Part shown: positions 1-9,935 of the stretch, one piece after another
Position numbering within the stretch: the stretch's first letter is position 1
Layout of the letters: every line of letters starts with the position of its first letter
Assembly: GCF_901709675.1 (NCBI RefSeq)
Contig: NC_051105.1
Span: 14,270,604 to 14,334,603, forward strand
Source: Syngnathus acus
Taxonomy: Eukaryota > Chordata > Actinopteri > Syngnathiformes > Syngnathidae
Direction of reading: 5' to 3'
DNA: 64,000 bases
Notes under the pieces: generated by a model
Told to the model about the DNA's origin: nothing
Databases searched by the model: none
Seen by the model: only the letters and a program-made list of their open reading frames with translations
Made by a program: the position numbers and the translations under genes

Positions 1-172
1 GATTTGTTCGAGAACCAAGACGTTCGAAAACCGAGGTTTGACTGTAAAATAAATAGATGCAGCTCACTGACAAGTGCCGCTATTTGAGCTAATTTTAGAA
101 CAGTCCTGCGAGCGACTCATGCGGTCCTCACGGGCGACCTGGTGCCCGGGGGCACCGTGTTGGTGACCCCTG
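1..172. mobile_element. Right end of a hAT composite; bases 1-44 are the end of a nested TA-flanked element
   Basis: Bases 1-44 end in the TIR GAGGTTTGACTG followed by TA. This is the same right end seen at 16977, 28629 and 51973. Bases 45-172 match the hAT end at 28630-28757 almost base for base and finish in GGTGACCCCTG, the inverted form of the hAT terminus CAGGGGTCACC. The left part of the element lies outside the window. Confidence 0.75.
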
Positions 173-179
173 CACTATA

Positions 180-676
180 GCATTAGCCACCCGCAAACTC
201 CTGAGAGCCTCAGCTCGCAGACTCCCATGAGCCTCAGCAAAGTGTAAACAATTGCGTTTCTCAAACGATCTCCTATAAAATGATCGCAACTGACTAAAGT
301 TCGACCTAACACATTGGTACTGCTTACCTGAGTTTCCCTTCCATATCGATCCGTAAATTTACTCGAAACATTAACAGAGCAGCCTATTTTGACGTGAAAT
401 AGCCTTGTGCGTATAGCAGCTATTATTGTAGCATTAGCCACCCGCAAACTCCCATGAGCCTCAGCTCGCAGACCCCCATGAGCCTCAGCAAAGTGTAAAC
501 AATTGCGTTTCTCAAACGATCTCCTATAAAATGATCGCAACTGACTAAAGTTCGACCTAACACATTGGTACTGCTTACCTGTGTTTCCCTTCCATATCGA
601 TCCGTATATTTACTCGAAACATTAACGGAGCAGCCTATTTTGAAATGAAATATCCTCACGGGTACAACAGCTATTC
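180..676. repeat. Tandem duplication, two copies of about 251 bp
   Basis: The unit starting GCATTAGCCACCCGCAAACT at 180 restarts at 431 and runs through the same series of landmarks in each copy (TCAGCTCGCAG, CAAACGATCTCC, CATATCGATCCG). The copies differ at scattered bases and fade near 676. Short ORFs on the minus strand come from this duplication and show no recognisable domain. It directly abuts the hAT end at 172. Confidence 0.9.
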
Positions 677-817
677 AATGACGCCATCTGACCACGGTTG
701 CCGTAATGCTGGGAAGCGATGCGACCTTGGAATTAACTAGTCGTACTAAAACGTACTGGAACATTTTGGCTGAGCGCTGTGTACAACCATTATGGATCAA
801 CAAATTCATCAATTGAT

Positions 818-910
818 CCATATATAAGACGCACCGGACTATAAAGAGCACTGTCGGCTTTTGAGAAAATTTTAGGTTTTTAGGTGCGCCTTATAGTCCG
901 GAAAATATGG
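818..910. mobile_element. Small palindromic MITE of the 'ATAAGNCGC' type
   Basis: The ends are inverted copies: the left begins CCATATATAAGACGCACCGG and the right, read on the minus strand, begins CCATATTTTCCGGACTATAA. Inside them lie the facing motifs GACGCACC and GGTGCGCC. The element is about 93 bp with no coding capacity. The TIR resembles those of the larger elements at 14422, 23220 and 30293. Confidence 0.7.
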
Positions 911-2486
911 TACTTTAAGGAAAAAAAATTACCCTGAGTCCTACAGTTGTTCGGGTTGGCAAGGTATCCTGGTTGCTAAATACGCTGTTTTAAACTAAAA
1001 GGGGGAACTTTTTATCAATGCACTGGTGGATGGGCCAAATACATTTTCACAAAAAGCAGCATTTTCAAGGTTTTGGACCTTCATTAAGTGTTTTCATAAC
1101 TTTTGTGATGAAGAATTGACTTACAACTGGTAGTTGAATGATACCGTTGTGATGGCCTGGCAGCATTTATATTTATATTTATTTTACTGGCACAAAAAAA
1201 AAATTGAGGGTGCCACACAAAAAACTACACGTGCTGATGTGCTTTACGACATGTCATTTTTCCCTTTCCTTGCAAAGACCGCACCTACGCATAATTACCG
1301 ATGGCAGAAGCTCCACATTATCTGATGAAACGGCTGCAACATGTCAACATTGTAAAAACAGAATTAATAATAATGAGGCGTGGCAAAGTTTGAGAGCGAT
1401 ATTTGAACCTGTGTCGAGCAGGGTTAAGCAGTTCTTTTGCAACATCAAAAAGTTCAAAATGACTTTTTTTGTAACCAGGATCTGACTCTGCATTGTAGCC
1501 CAGGGTAGAATCAAATTCAATTGGTGTCGTACAAAATAATATACATCGGGCACCCAAGCTGTTTTCTCTGGGCAAACGGCTTTCAGATTTTGATGCGATG
1601 TTTTTCTTTGTCACCTCTGATTGCCCATCCTAGCATCATTGGAGCCGACGTATATCTTTGAGTAACAAGGCCTGTGACGAGCATCTCCCTAAATTTAGCT
1701 TCAATGGTCTGCCTCCAGGAATGCACTTTACTGTGGCTGAATTTTTAAGCGCGATGTTGCGGGTAATGAAGTCACCTACAGTGTATGTCCAAGGTGCAAG
1801 AGCCAGTAGATCGAGGTGGCTTGGGACAGCTATGTGTCGTTACAGGCTCATTGCTGTTAGGAAGCCGTTTAGGGATAATGCCAACAGTACTGGCGTGCTG
1901 GCTGCAGCCCGCATTTGTGTCCATGACATCTAAGGTTATCAAGTTATTCTGCTTAACTGGGGGACATGTCCCTCTAGCAGGGACACCCTCTCTAGAAGAA
2001 GGATACAGCTGGTGCACAGAGCAGTACAAACTTGATTATCCAAAGCCATACTTGCATGTCCGGTGACCGACGGTAGAAAGGGAGCCATGGAGCCCTGCGA
2101 ATTCTGAGCAGTGACGTGGTTGAAACTGGCAAAGATTGACAGTTCACAGCTTTCAAAATTGTATAGTAGACTCTAAAAAGTAAACTAAAAACAGAGGAAG
2201 CAAGTGAAGGGAACCACAAAAAAAGAATAATGTAGAATGTAGGTCATCTCTCTGGCGTCGCTGTGACACACCCTTATTGACAAATCGGAAGTCAGTGGTG
2301 CAAGGGGACGGGGCTTGCCTCTCATCTGTCGTGTGATTATGTTATGTTATATTTTTTTCTATTTCTTTTTCTTTTATTATTTTTTTTAATTTTCATGAGA
2401 CGGATTTAACTGGCTGATGAACACTACTTTCGTGACGACAAACTTTTTATTTTTATTTTGCTCAGGCACCAGTACTATCTGCAAAT
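911..2486. other. Intronic DNA with no recognisable gene
   Basis: Short ORFs on both strands between 1130 and 2220 overlap each other and show no domain, motif or splice-site pattern that I recognise. No TIRs, tandem arrays or RNA gene were seen. This may include an old decayed transposon. Confidence 0.5.
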
Positions 2487-2487
2487 C

Positions 2488-2812
2488 AGCTCAGTGGCCT
2501 AGTGGTAGAGTGTCCGCCCTGAGACTGGAAGGTTGTGGGTTCAAACCCCGGCCGGGTCATACCAAAGACTATAAAAATGGGACCCATTGCCTCCCTGCTT
2601 GGCACTCAGCATTAAGGGTTGGAATTGGGGGGTTAGATCGCCAACTGATTCCCGAGCGCGGCACCACTGCTGCTCACTGCTCCCCTCTCCCCCAGGGTAT
2701 GGATTAAAATCACACGGGGATGGGTTAAATGCAGAGGACAAATTTCACCACACCCAGATGTGTGTGTGACGATCATTGGGACTTTAACTTTAACTTAACT
2801 TTAACTTTAAAT
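2488..2812 (+). mobile_element. tRNA-derived SINE, full-length copy
   Basis: The head looks like a tRNA: CAGTGGCCTAGTGGTAGAG resembles an A box, and GGTTCAAACCC near 2539 resembles a B box. The body runs from the CCGGCCGGGTCATACC motif through CCCGAGCGCGGC and ATTTCACCACACCC to ATCATTGGGAC. The tail is a short CTTTAA repeat. The same body recurs at 5477, 36868, 37274 and 57118. It resembles the V-SINE type of fish SINEs, but that name is inferred. It is not a working tRNA gene, because no tRNA 3' half follows. Confidence 0.85.
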
Positions 2813-3134
2813 GATGGTAAATTTCATGGTTTGATACTGGTACCGCCAAGACCAATGTGACTGGTATCATTCATAACTGTTGGAAGGTCCTATCACATCA
2901 ATTGTAGAAATTTCTGACTTGAGCATGGGACTTTGAGTGCACCTACAATACATTAGTGCAGTGCTTCTCAAATAGTGGGGTGCGCGGTGCGATACCAAGG
3001 GGGGCGCGTGTGACACCAGGGAACATGCTTTTCTTTTGGCTGTACTAGATAAAAGGGTAATTAGACATTCACTGCAGTAGGTGGGAGTGGCGGTATCACT
3101 GGAAGAGTGTGCGCAAGGAGTAGTCGCTCTACAG

Positions 3135-3524
3135 CAGGGGTGGCCAACCCGCGGCTCGCGAGCCTCATGCGGCTCGCGAGCCGGGTTTCATGCGGCTCCT
3201 TTACGTTCGGCTCGCGAGCCGCATGCGGCTCCTTGCCGGGTTTCATGCGGCTCCTTTACGTTCATATCAACATTTGTGGGTTTATTTGTTTGTTTGTTTT
3301 TGTGCGTGTTCGCTTCGCTTGAGTTCAATATGGTATTTTCGTCAAACGCTGCGTGTTCGCTTCGCTTGAGTTCAATATGGTATTTTCGTCAAACGCGCAT
3401 GCGCATGAGGTGAAATCCCGCAAAGGAGGAGGGGCAAACCCATTCTGGGGGGGGGGGATGTGGCTCTTTGCGGTACACAGTAAAAAAATGTGGCTCTTAG
3501 TCTCTGACTGGTTGGCCACCCCTG
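3135..3524. mobile_element. Non-autonomous hAT MITE with internal duplications
   Basis: It begins CAGGGGTGGCCAACC and ends GGTTGGCCACCCCTG, a perfect 15-bp TIR. The exact 8-bp target duplication CTCTACAG lies at 3127-3134 and 3525-3532. The interior holds repeated GGCTCGCGAGCC palindromes and a direct duplication of about 49 bp containing TTGAGTTCAATATGG (first copy near 3309, second near 3358). No transposase is encoded. Confidence 0.93.
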
Positions 3525-3603
3525 CTCTACAGTGTAGAGCGCACGGAACATACGCATACACAGCACAAAGCAGTCGATAAAAAGTGCAGTGGGACACCAT
3601 GGA

Positions 3604-4050
3604 AAAATATTGAACTGGGTTGAAAAGAACAGCGGAGAGAGACGGAGATAAGAGAATTGAGAGTCACACAAAAGCTAAGACAAGGAAATATGACGAAGCG
3701 TACGTAGCCCTCGACTGCAGTGCGATTACGACGGGAGACGAGGAAAGACCGGTGTGTTTACTGTGCCTTACAATGTTGGCAGCGGACAATATGAAGCCAA
3801 ATAAATTAAGGCAGCACTTATAACGTCATTGCTCCCCAATCACGCTGATAAGATGCTTGAGGTTTTTCAGCGAAGATGGGCTGAATATTGCCAGCAATCA
3901 TCCCACTTTGTGAATGCTACTTCAGTCAATCAGCAAGCACCGTAAGCATCATATAAAGCAGCATACCAAATTGCTCAGTGCAAGAAAAAACCACACCATT
4001 GCAGAAGAGCTAATACTACCTGCAGCTGTGGATATGGTCTCAGTCATGCA
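3604..4050 (+). pseudogene. hAT transposase remnant, BED zinc-finger region (ZBED5-like)
   Basis: A 67-residue reading frame (3620-3823) contains RPVCLLCLTMLAADN and KPNKLRQHL: a Cys-x2-Cys pair followed by a His, the layout of a BED finger. After an in-frame stop the homology continues out of phase with a segment rich in Gln/Ser/His (QQSSHFVN) and then HTIAEELILPAAVDMVSVM, which is typical of ZBED5-like hAT proteins. The catalytic RNase-H-like part and the dimerisation region are missing. It belongs to the hAT at 2959-6429. Confidence 0.75.
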
Positions 4051-4127
4051 CAAATTGTTTTATTCATTTTTGTTTTGTAGGTTAAAATGTTTTATATATT
4101 GTGCTCCTGAGTTAATGTTACTGATTA

Positions 4128-4758
4128 CCGTTTTTTTCCATGTATAATGCGCAAAATGTAACTAATTTATTGTCCTAAAATCTGGGGTGCGCATTATACA
4201 TGGCTACATTTTTTGTTTTTTTAACTTTATTTATTTATTTATTTACTTATTTATTTTTTTATCCGGATATCATACGGAGGCCGCCATTACAGATGCGCAG
4301 AACGGATGCGCAAGACACGTCAGCTATATAAAGAGCGAGAGTTCAGTTCTCTACCTAAATGCGTATTACAGGTAATATTTTATTTCACAACACTTTGCCT
4401 TGTTCCTTTCTTCTCTGCTGTTCACTTCAAACACGCTCCATGCGAACACAATGCTCTCGTATCAGACGCTTGCTGGATCACCTGCTCGTTTGCTGTCACA
4501 ATGTACCCTACACAAATCCGAAACATTTCTTCGCTATCGAGTTTGCTAGCGCATGCGCAGTGATACTGACCGACAGAATAACATCCGGTTGTTCCCAAAG
4601 ATGATCTTTTTTCTGAAATAATTTTACATTTACGGACTTAAGTAGGAGTCAAAATTTGGGTGCGTATTATACATGGGTACAGGCTTTTTTCCAGCATCAA
4701 CATGCCATTTTAGGGTGCGTATTATACATGGGGGCGCATTATACATGGAAAAAGACGG
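4128..4758. mobile_element. TA-flanked 'GTATAATGCGC' element, 631 bp
   Basis: It runs from CCGTTTTTTTCCATG to the inverse CATGGAAAAAGACGG with TA on both sides. Subterminal GTATAATGCGC and GCGCATTATAC motifs repeat at each end. The interior has the AGCTATATAAAGAGCGAG promoter-like stretch near 4320, a splice-donor-like ACAG/GTAATA at about 4370, and GCGCATGCGCAG near 4550. There is no transposase. It belongs to the same family as 5334, 9348, 33052, 42899 and 63058. Confidence 0.85.
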
Positions 4759-4816
4759 TACTTTGAATTGAATATTATTTATTTCTGTTATTTAATTTAA
4801 TATTATGTATGTTTAT

Positions 4817-5176
4817 CCATCCATCCATTTTCTGTACCGCTTAGTCCCCACGGGGGTCGCGGGCGTGCTGGAGCCTATCCCAGCCATCATCGGGCAGTAG
4901 GCGGGGTACACCCTGAACCGGTTGCCAGCCAATCGCAGGGCACACAGAGACAAACAACCACACGCACTCGCACTCACACCTAGGGACAATTTGGAGTGCT
5001 CAATCGGCCTACCAAGCATGTTTTTTGGGATGTGGAGGAAACCGGAGTGCCCGGAGAAAACCCACGCGGGCCCGGGGAGAACATGCAAACTCCACACAGG
5101 GAGGGCCGGAGGTGGAATCGAACCCGCACCCTCCTAATTGTGAGGCGGACGTGCTACCCAGTGCGCTACCGAGCCA
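4817..5176 (-). mobile_element. tRNA-headed SINE with ATGG-repeat tail
   Basis: Read on the minus strand it starts GGCTCGGTAGCGCACTGGGT, has a textbook B box GGTTCGATTCC, and passes through AGTTTGCATGTTCTCC and TTTTCTCCGGGCACTCCGG before ending in ATGGATGGATGG. An exact 12-bp target duplication ATGTATGTTTAT lies at 4805-4816 and 5177-5188. A second copy is at 61742-62102. The tail resembles the 3' end of the Rex3-like LINE at 33140. Confidence 0.9.
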
Positions 5177-5333
5177 ATGTATGTTTATTATTATTTTATT
5201 GTATTTTGTCCAGCATAAAATGGCAGTTGGTCAAGAATGTTTATAGTTTAAATAATTATAATTTATTTTTAATTTCAGGCAAAGTGATGCACATTGAATC
5301 TGTTCTGTTACAGACTAAAAAACAACGTTATTA

Positions 5334-6292
5334 CCGTTTTTTTCCATGTATAATGCGCCCCCATGTATAATACGCACCCTAAAAATGGCATGTCGATGCT
5401 GGAAAAAAGCCTGTACCCTTGTATAATACGCACCCAAATTTTGACTTTTTTTATTTTTAAATTTTTTTTTTTAAAGTCCCAATGATCGTCACACACGCGT
5501 CTGGGTGTGGTGAAATTTGTCCTCTTCATTTGACCCATCCCCGTGTGATTTTGATCTATCCCCTGGGGGAGAGGGGAGCAGTGAGCAGCAGCGGCGCCGC
5601 GCTCGGGAATCATTTGGTGATCTAACCTCCCAATTCCAACCCTTAATGCTGAGTGCCAAGCAGGGAGGCAATGGGTCCCATTTTTATAGTCTTTGGTATG
5701 ACCCGGCCGGGTTACTTAAGTCCGTAAACATAAAATTATTTCAGAAAAAAGATCATCTTTGGGAACAACCGGACGTTATTCTGCCGGTCAGTATCACTGC
5801 GCATGCAGTAGCAAACTCGATAGCGAAGAAATATGTGAGACTCTCAATGGGATCACCAATATTTGAGTGATGTTCCAGTTATTTATCACAATTATTTATT
5901 ATTATAATAATAATATATATAATATATATATAATAATTATTTATTTATTATTCACAATTGTCATGGTGATCTTTCTGGTGATTTCTTAACTAGGCTGGAT
6001 GTATTTTTTTTGTTGGCGTTGAGTTCTCCGACTGCCCAGAAAGGCACCACCGCGATCAGTTAGGTTAAAATGAAGAGAGAGGAAAGTGACGTTGTAAAGA
6101 ACCATCCGTGACAAGATTTTCTTCAAAAATTGTTGTACCATGATTTTCTTCACAAAAAAATAAAATAAATAAAAAAATAAAAAATAAATAAAATAAAAAA
6201 TTAAAAAAAATTGTAACCATGTATAATGCGCACCCCAGATTTTAGGACAATAAATTAGTTAAATTTTGCGCATTATACATGGAAAAAACCCG
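5334..6292. mobile_element. TA-flanked 'GTATAATGCGC' element carrying a captured SINE fragment
   Basis: It lies in the opposite orientation to the copy at 4128. The left TIR is CCGTTTTTTTCCATG and the right end is CATGGAAAAAACCCG, each with TA. Bases 5477-5712 are a minus-strand SINE body without its tRNA head, joined to TTACTTAAGTCCG. The copy at 33052-37238 carries the same SINE piece at the same internal site, while the copy at 42899 lacks it. AT-rich filler lies at 5880-5950. Confidence 0.85.
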
Positions 6293-6495
6293 TAATCGTT
6301 ATTCTTTATTGTAAATTGGTCTTTCTTTTTTATTTATATTTTGTTTTCTTTTATGTTAATAACATGGAGGGCGCGAAATGTTTTCTTCTCCCTAGGGGGG
6401 ACATCACAGAAAATTATTGAGAAGCACTGCATTAGTGGAAGAAAATGTCCCATGTTATTGTAAAGAGTTTGACCTGTTCTCATCTTGTCCTGCAG

Positions 6496-6588
6496 GTGAC
6501 TTGCTGACAGACTTTTTCAAGTTACTGGGGAGAAAGGAGACTACAGAAGAGATTCTTGGAAGAGGATCTGTTGAGGAGGAGGGCAAAG
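6496..6588 (+). CDS. rab3gap1: rab3gap1 exon (first coding exon in window)
   Basis: The exon follows a TCCTGCAG acceptor and ends at AAAG/GTTTGG. It starts in phase with 2 bases of a Gly codon, codes 30 residues and leaves 1 base. It reads DLLTDFFKLLGRKETTEEIL then GRGSVEEEGK. This matches the region I recall from human RAB3GAP1 near residue 325 (GDFVTEFFKICRRKES). The protein is the catalytic subunit of the RAB3GAP1/RAB3GAP2 heterodimer, which stimulates GTP hydrolysis by Rab3 and acts as an exchange factor for Rab18. The preceding exon is outside the window. The reading frame also stays open upstream into intron and TE sequence, which is not part of the gene. Confidence 0.93.
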
Positions 6589-6830
6589 GTTTGGTGATTG
6601 AGATTAATGTGACTGTTTTAACTATGCTTATCTTTTAAATTATTCCTAACACATATGCACTTGTTTACAAAATGTGTAATTGCTACACATTATCTTTATT
6701 GGTATCTTAGTAGTAGTACAGTACACAAACACTTTGGTGAACGAACACACTTGTTAAAATACCAGATTTACATTTACTCAAAAATAAATTAATCTGAAAG
6801 GATGTATCCTTTCAAATTCAAAACAATTAA

Positions 6831-7148
6831 AGCTTGGCTCCCTCAGCTGCATACATAGACTCTTTTACTCGGAGTAGGTTGGGAGGAATATCGTATGTCT
6901 TCAGGATCTTCATCATCATGCGTCGGTGGACCGATATTATTCTCCTGACCGCTACAATCTGGGCTGTAGTCGTTTGTCCCTCTTGAAAGCCGTTCTGATA
7001 ATTTCTCTCAGGTGAGGGTCGATTGCCTGCCAGACCCTGTTAAGAATCATGCGGTTGTGATACACAGCGATACAGGTCAGGCTGATGCCTCGGTAGTTGT
7101 CCGTCTTTTAGAGGTCTCAGGATTTGGGCACTGGCACGATATTTGATA
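6831..7148 (-). pseudogene. LINE reverse-transcriptase fragment (3' part of a split old LINE)
   Basis: The minus strand encodes, with stops, a stretch including DNYRGISL and NRMILNRVWQAIDPHLRE, the fingers region of a LINE reverse transcriptase. The upstream part of the same protein resumes on the minus strand beyond 9936, where GPDSIPPNVLKNCDRDNI precedes it. One LINE was therefore cut by the material at 7149-9930. Many stops show it is old. Confidence 0.65.
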
Positions 7149-9345
7149 TAAACCATATCTTTTTTTTTTTATTTAACCTTTATTTAACTAGGAAAGTCCC
7201 ATTGAGGTTAAAAACCTCTTTTACAATGGCGTCATTACCAAGCGGCAGCAAAAATTACATTTAACATTTACACAGCTTAATGAAACTTACATAGACATTA
7301 TAAAAAACAGTTTCAATTTGATAGTCATCTCAAGTGCTTTTATTTGGGACTTAAAGTTGGTCAATGAAACAAGTTCAGTCAATTTCCAGTCTTTTTGCAA
7401 CATGTTCCATGCTGAAGATGCAGAGTGAAAAAAAGCCCCTTTTCCCAATTCAGTTCAGGCAAATGGAACAGAGAGCAACAGATTATCATTTGAGCGCAAA
7501 GAATAAGAGTCGGCACTTCTCCGTGTGATCAAATTACAGATGTAGAAGGGTAAAAAAAAAAACAAGCAAGGCCTTAGAAATATAAGTACTAACCGCCTGG
7601 TGGACAAAAGCCATCCCACTCGATAATACACTTCACAATGAGTCAAGGTGCTACAGGTTTTAATAAACCTCAAAGAAGCATGATAAACAGTGTCAATCTT
7701 ATGAAGATTGATCTGAAGCATTCATGAACAAGATATCTCCATAATCTGAAAAAGATTAGAACATTGAAGTGACTAGTCGCTTTTTCGCCTCAAATGAGAA
7801 ACACTTTATTTTGAAAGAAAAAGTCCAGTTTCAGTTTGTTTTTTAACACGATTGTCAATATGGGGCTTAAAGGTGAGAAAGTCATCAAGCAAAACTCCAA
7901 GATATTTGTACACAGGAACCACCTCGATGACGTTTCTGTGGGCAGCAGTTTTGGAACTTTCTTTGTGTTTGAAAACAGCATCAGTTTTGTCTTGTCAGCA
8001 TTGAGGACCAACTTTAGTTGCAGAAGAGTTTTCTGGACCACATTAAAGGTTTTCTCCAGAGAATCAACAGCTTTAGCAGGGGTTAATCCAAAACAGTAAA
8101 TAATTATGTAATCAGCGTAAATACTAAATAATTGCATCAGACACGTTTTGGCCAAGTTCCTTTATGTACAAAATAAACAAAATGGGACCTAATATTAAGC
8201 CCCTTGGATGTGGACATCTAAAAATTACAAAATCAAACCATCACATTTAACACACTGAGTCCGGTCACTCAGATAGTTTGTGAACCAGGAAACAGCGTCA
8301 TTGGATCAATCAAGTCTGCTTTAAAACAGCATGGTCCTCACTGTCAAAAACTTTTGACAGATCAATAAAAATCTATTTACTTGTTTGTGAGCAACACGTA
8401 TGTCATTAATGACTTTGGTAGCTGCAGTGATAGTACTGTGCTTTTTCCTAAAACCTGATTGTAACTTTGCTCTCAAAGTTCGTTGGAGTATACATAGAAA
8501 CATTTTTAGCTGATCACTAACAAGTAGGGGTGTAACGATTCATCGATACAATGCTCTACGATTTGTTGGCATCGATGCTAAACGTAAACATCGATCCATA
8601 TCGCCCGTTTTTGACCTCGGACATTAGACGCGACTTTCTTTTGAAATCCAGTTCATTGTTGCTTGCTTCCTCTTTCCGGGAGCAGTGCGTGGCGTGTTGT
8701 GTTGTGAGCAGAGCAGGCACGTGAAAGGGGAGCCGACAACTACGCGGCTCCTGGGCTGGTGCTATGGCTAGTGTCCAAGAAGACGAGGAAATTCGCTCCC
8801 CTTTGGGCTTCAAGTCATTCGTTTGGAAGCACTTTGTAATTTCCTAAATAAAGAGTTTGCAGTACCTTGTTGATTTTGCGTATGAATTGTTATAAATCAG
8901 GATATTGTTCTATATCGATCGTAGAGCACTATATCGTGATGTATCGTGAATGAATCACAGCAGGCTTTAAGATATCGGCAAATATCGTATCGTGTTTCTT
9001 TGTATCGATATGATATCGTATCGTGACAAAACCCGCGATTTACACCCCTACTAACAAGCAATTCAAGAACTTTTGACAAGACAAACAAATTTGATATTGG
9101 TCTATAATTACTTAAAACTGTTGGATCTCCTCCTTTTAATAAAGGGGTAACAAAAGCAGACTGCCAAACAATGGAATATTGTCTGTTTTGGATTGAAATA
9201 TTAAAAAGGATCTTAAGTGGTTGTGAGATAAAGTTAGCATCCAATTTAAGGAAGTATGGTTCTATCAGGCCTTGTCCTGGTGGTTTCTTGTGACCTAATG
9301 CTGTGAGAGCTGTATGCACTTGTTACTCAGTAAAAAAATTAAAAC
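7149..9345 (-). mobile_element. LINE insertion (minus strand), L2/CR1-like, decayed
   Basis: The 3' end on the plus strand starts TTTATTTAACCTTTATTTAA, a 3'-UTR look common in fish LINEs. ORF pieces on the minus strand show the order of a reverse transcriptase: KSAFVxPLLKGGDPTxLSNYRPIS-like near 9100-9320, SGFRKKHSTITAATKVINDI near 8400-8500, and YADYIIIYCFG (a decayed YADD box) then NADKTKLMLFS at 7790-8155. The 5' endonuclease is absent. It is broken by the hAT MITE at 8525-9050 and by several frameshifts. It sits inside the older LINE at 6831-11620. Confidence 0.7.
8525..9050. mobile_element. hAT MITE, 526 bp
   Basis: The termini TAGGGGTGTAACGATTCATC and the inverse TTTACACCCCTA are flanked by an exact 8-bp duplication CTAACAAG (8517-8524 and 9051-9058). 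The interior repeats ATCGATA/TATCGAT motifs near both ends (for example 8570 and 9004), probably subterminal transposase-binding repeats. No coding region is recognised. Confidence 0.92.
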
Positions 9346-9347
9346 TA

Positions 9348-9930
9348 CCGTTTTTTTCCATGTATAATGCGCCCCCATGTATAATACGCACCCTAAAAAT
9401 GGCATGTTGATGCTGGAAAAAAGCCTGTACCCATGTATAATACGCACCCAATTTTTTTTTTTTTTTTTTTTTTTTCTAAGTCCCAATGATCGTCACACAC
9501 GCAGGGAGGCAATGGGTCCCATTTTTATAGTCTTTGGTATGGTCTTAACTAGGCTGGATGTATTTTTTTTTGTTGCCGTTGATTTCTCCGACTGCCCGTA
9601 AAGGCACCACCGCGATCAGATGAAAAGAGAGGAAAGTGACGTGCGGACATGTGAAAAAGGCGGCTCTGTATGGGAGAGACGTTGAAGAGGAATAAAAACA
9701 CCCTTGGAAACCAAAACTTGCCCCTCGTCGTGACTCGGACCCGCAACAAATGTTTCGGATTTGTGTAGGGTACATTGTGACAGCAAACGAGCAGGTGATC
9801 AAGCAAGCGTCTGATACGAGAGCATTGCGTTCGTATGGAGCGTGTTTGAAGTGAACAGCAGAGACGAAAGGAACAAGGCAAAGTGTTGTGAAATAAAATA
9901 TTACCTGTAATACGCATTTTGTTATTTGCT
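9348..9930. mobile_element. Truncated 'GTATAATGCGC' element
   Basis: The left TIR is CCGTTTTTTTCCATG with repeated GTATAATGCGC/GTATAATACGC. It includes a collapsed SINE scrap (TCCCAATGATCGTCACACAC joined to AGGGAGGCAATGGG) near 9480-9540. It then follows the interior seen in the copy at 42899 and stops at TACGCATTTTGTTATTTGC without a right TIR. A long T run lies at 9450-9476. Confidence 0.75.
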
Positions 9931-9935
9931 GATTG

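Larger units (their letters stand above)
2959..6429. mobile_element. hAT (Charlie/ZBED-like) element, decayed and filled with later insertions
   Basis: The termini are CAGTGCTTCTCAAATAGTGG at 2959 and the inverse TTGAGAAGCACTG ending at 6429. An exact 8-bp target duplication CATTAGTG flanks them (2951-2958 and 6430-6437). The interior keeps a piece of BED-finger transposase (see 3604) and has collected a small hAT (3135-3524), two GTATAATGCGC elements (4128-4758 and 5334-6292) and a SINE (4817-5176). Only about 1.1 kb is original element. Its right end lies 66 bp before a rab3gap1 exon. Confidence 0.88.

Noticed and set aside
1130-2220. Overlapping ORFs on both strands as a small gene or transposase
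   Set aside because: I could not recognise a domain, a start context or splice structure, and the frames contradict each other; left as unidentified intron.
2488-2560. Possible tRNA gene
   Set aside because: A-box and B-box-like motifs are present, but there is no acceptor-stem pairing or 3' half, and the sequence continues as the SINE body found in other copies.
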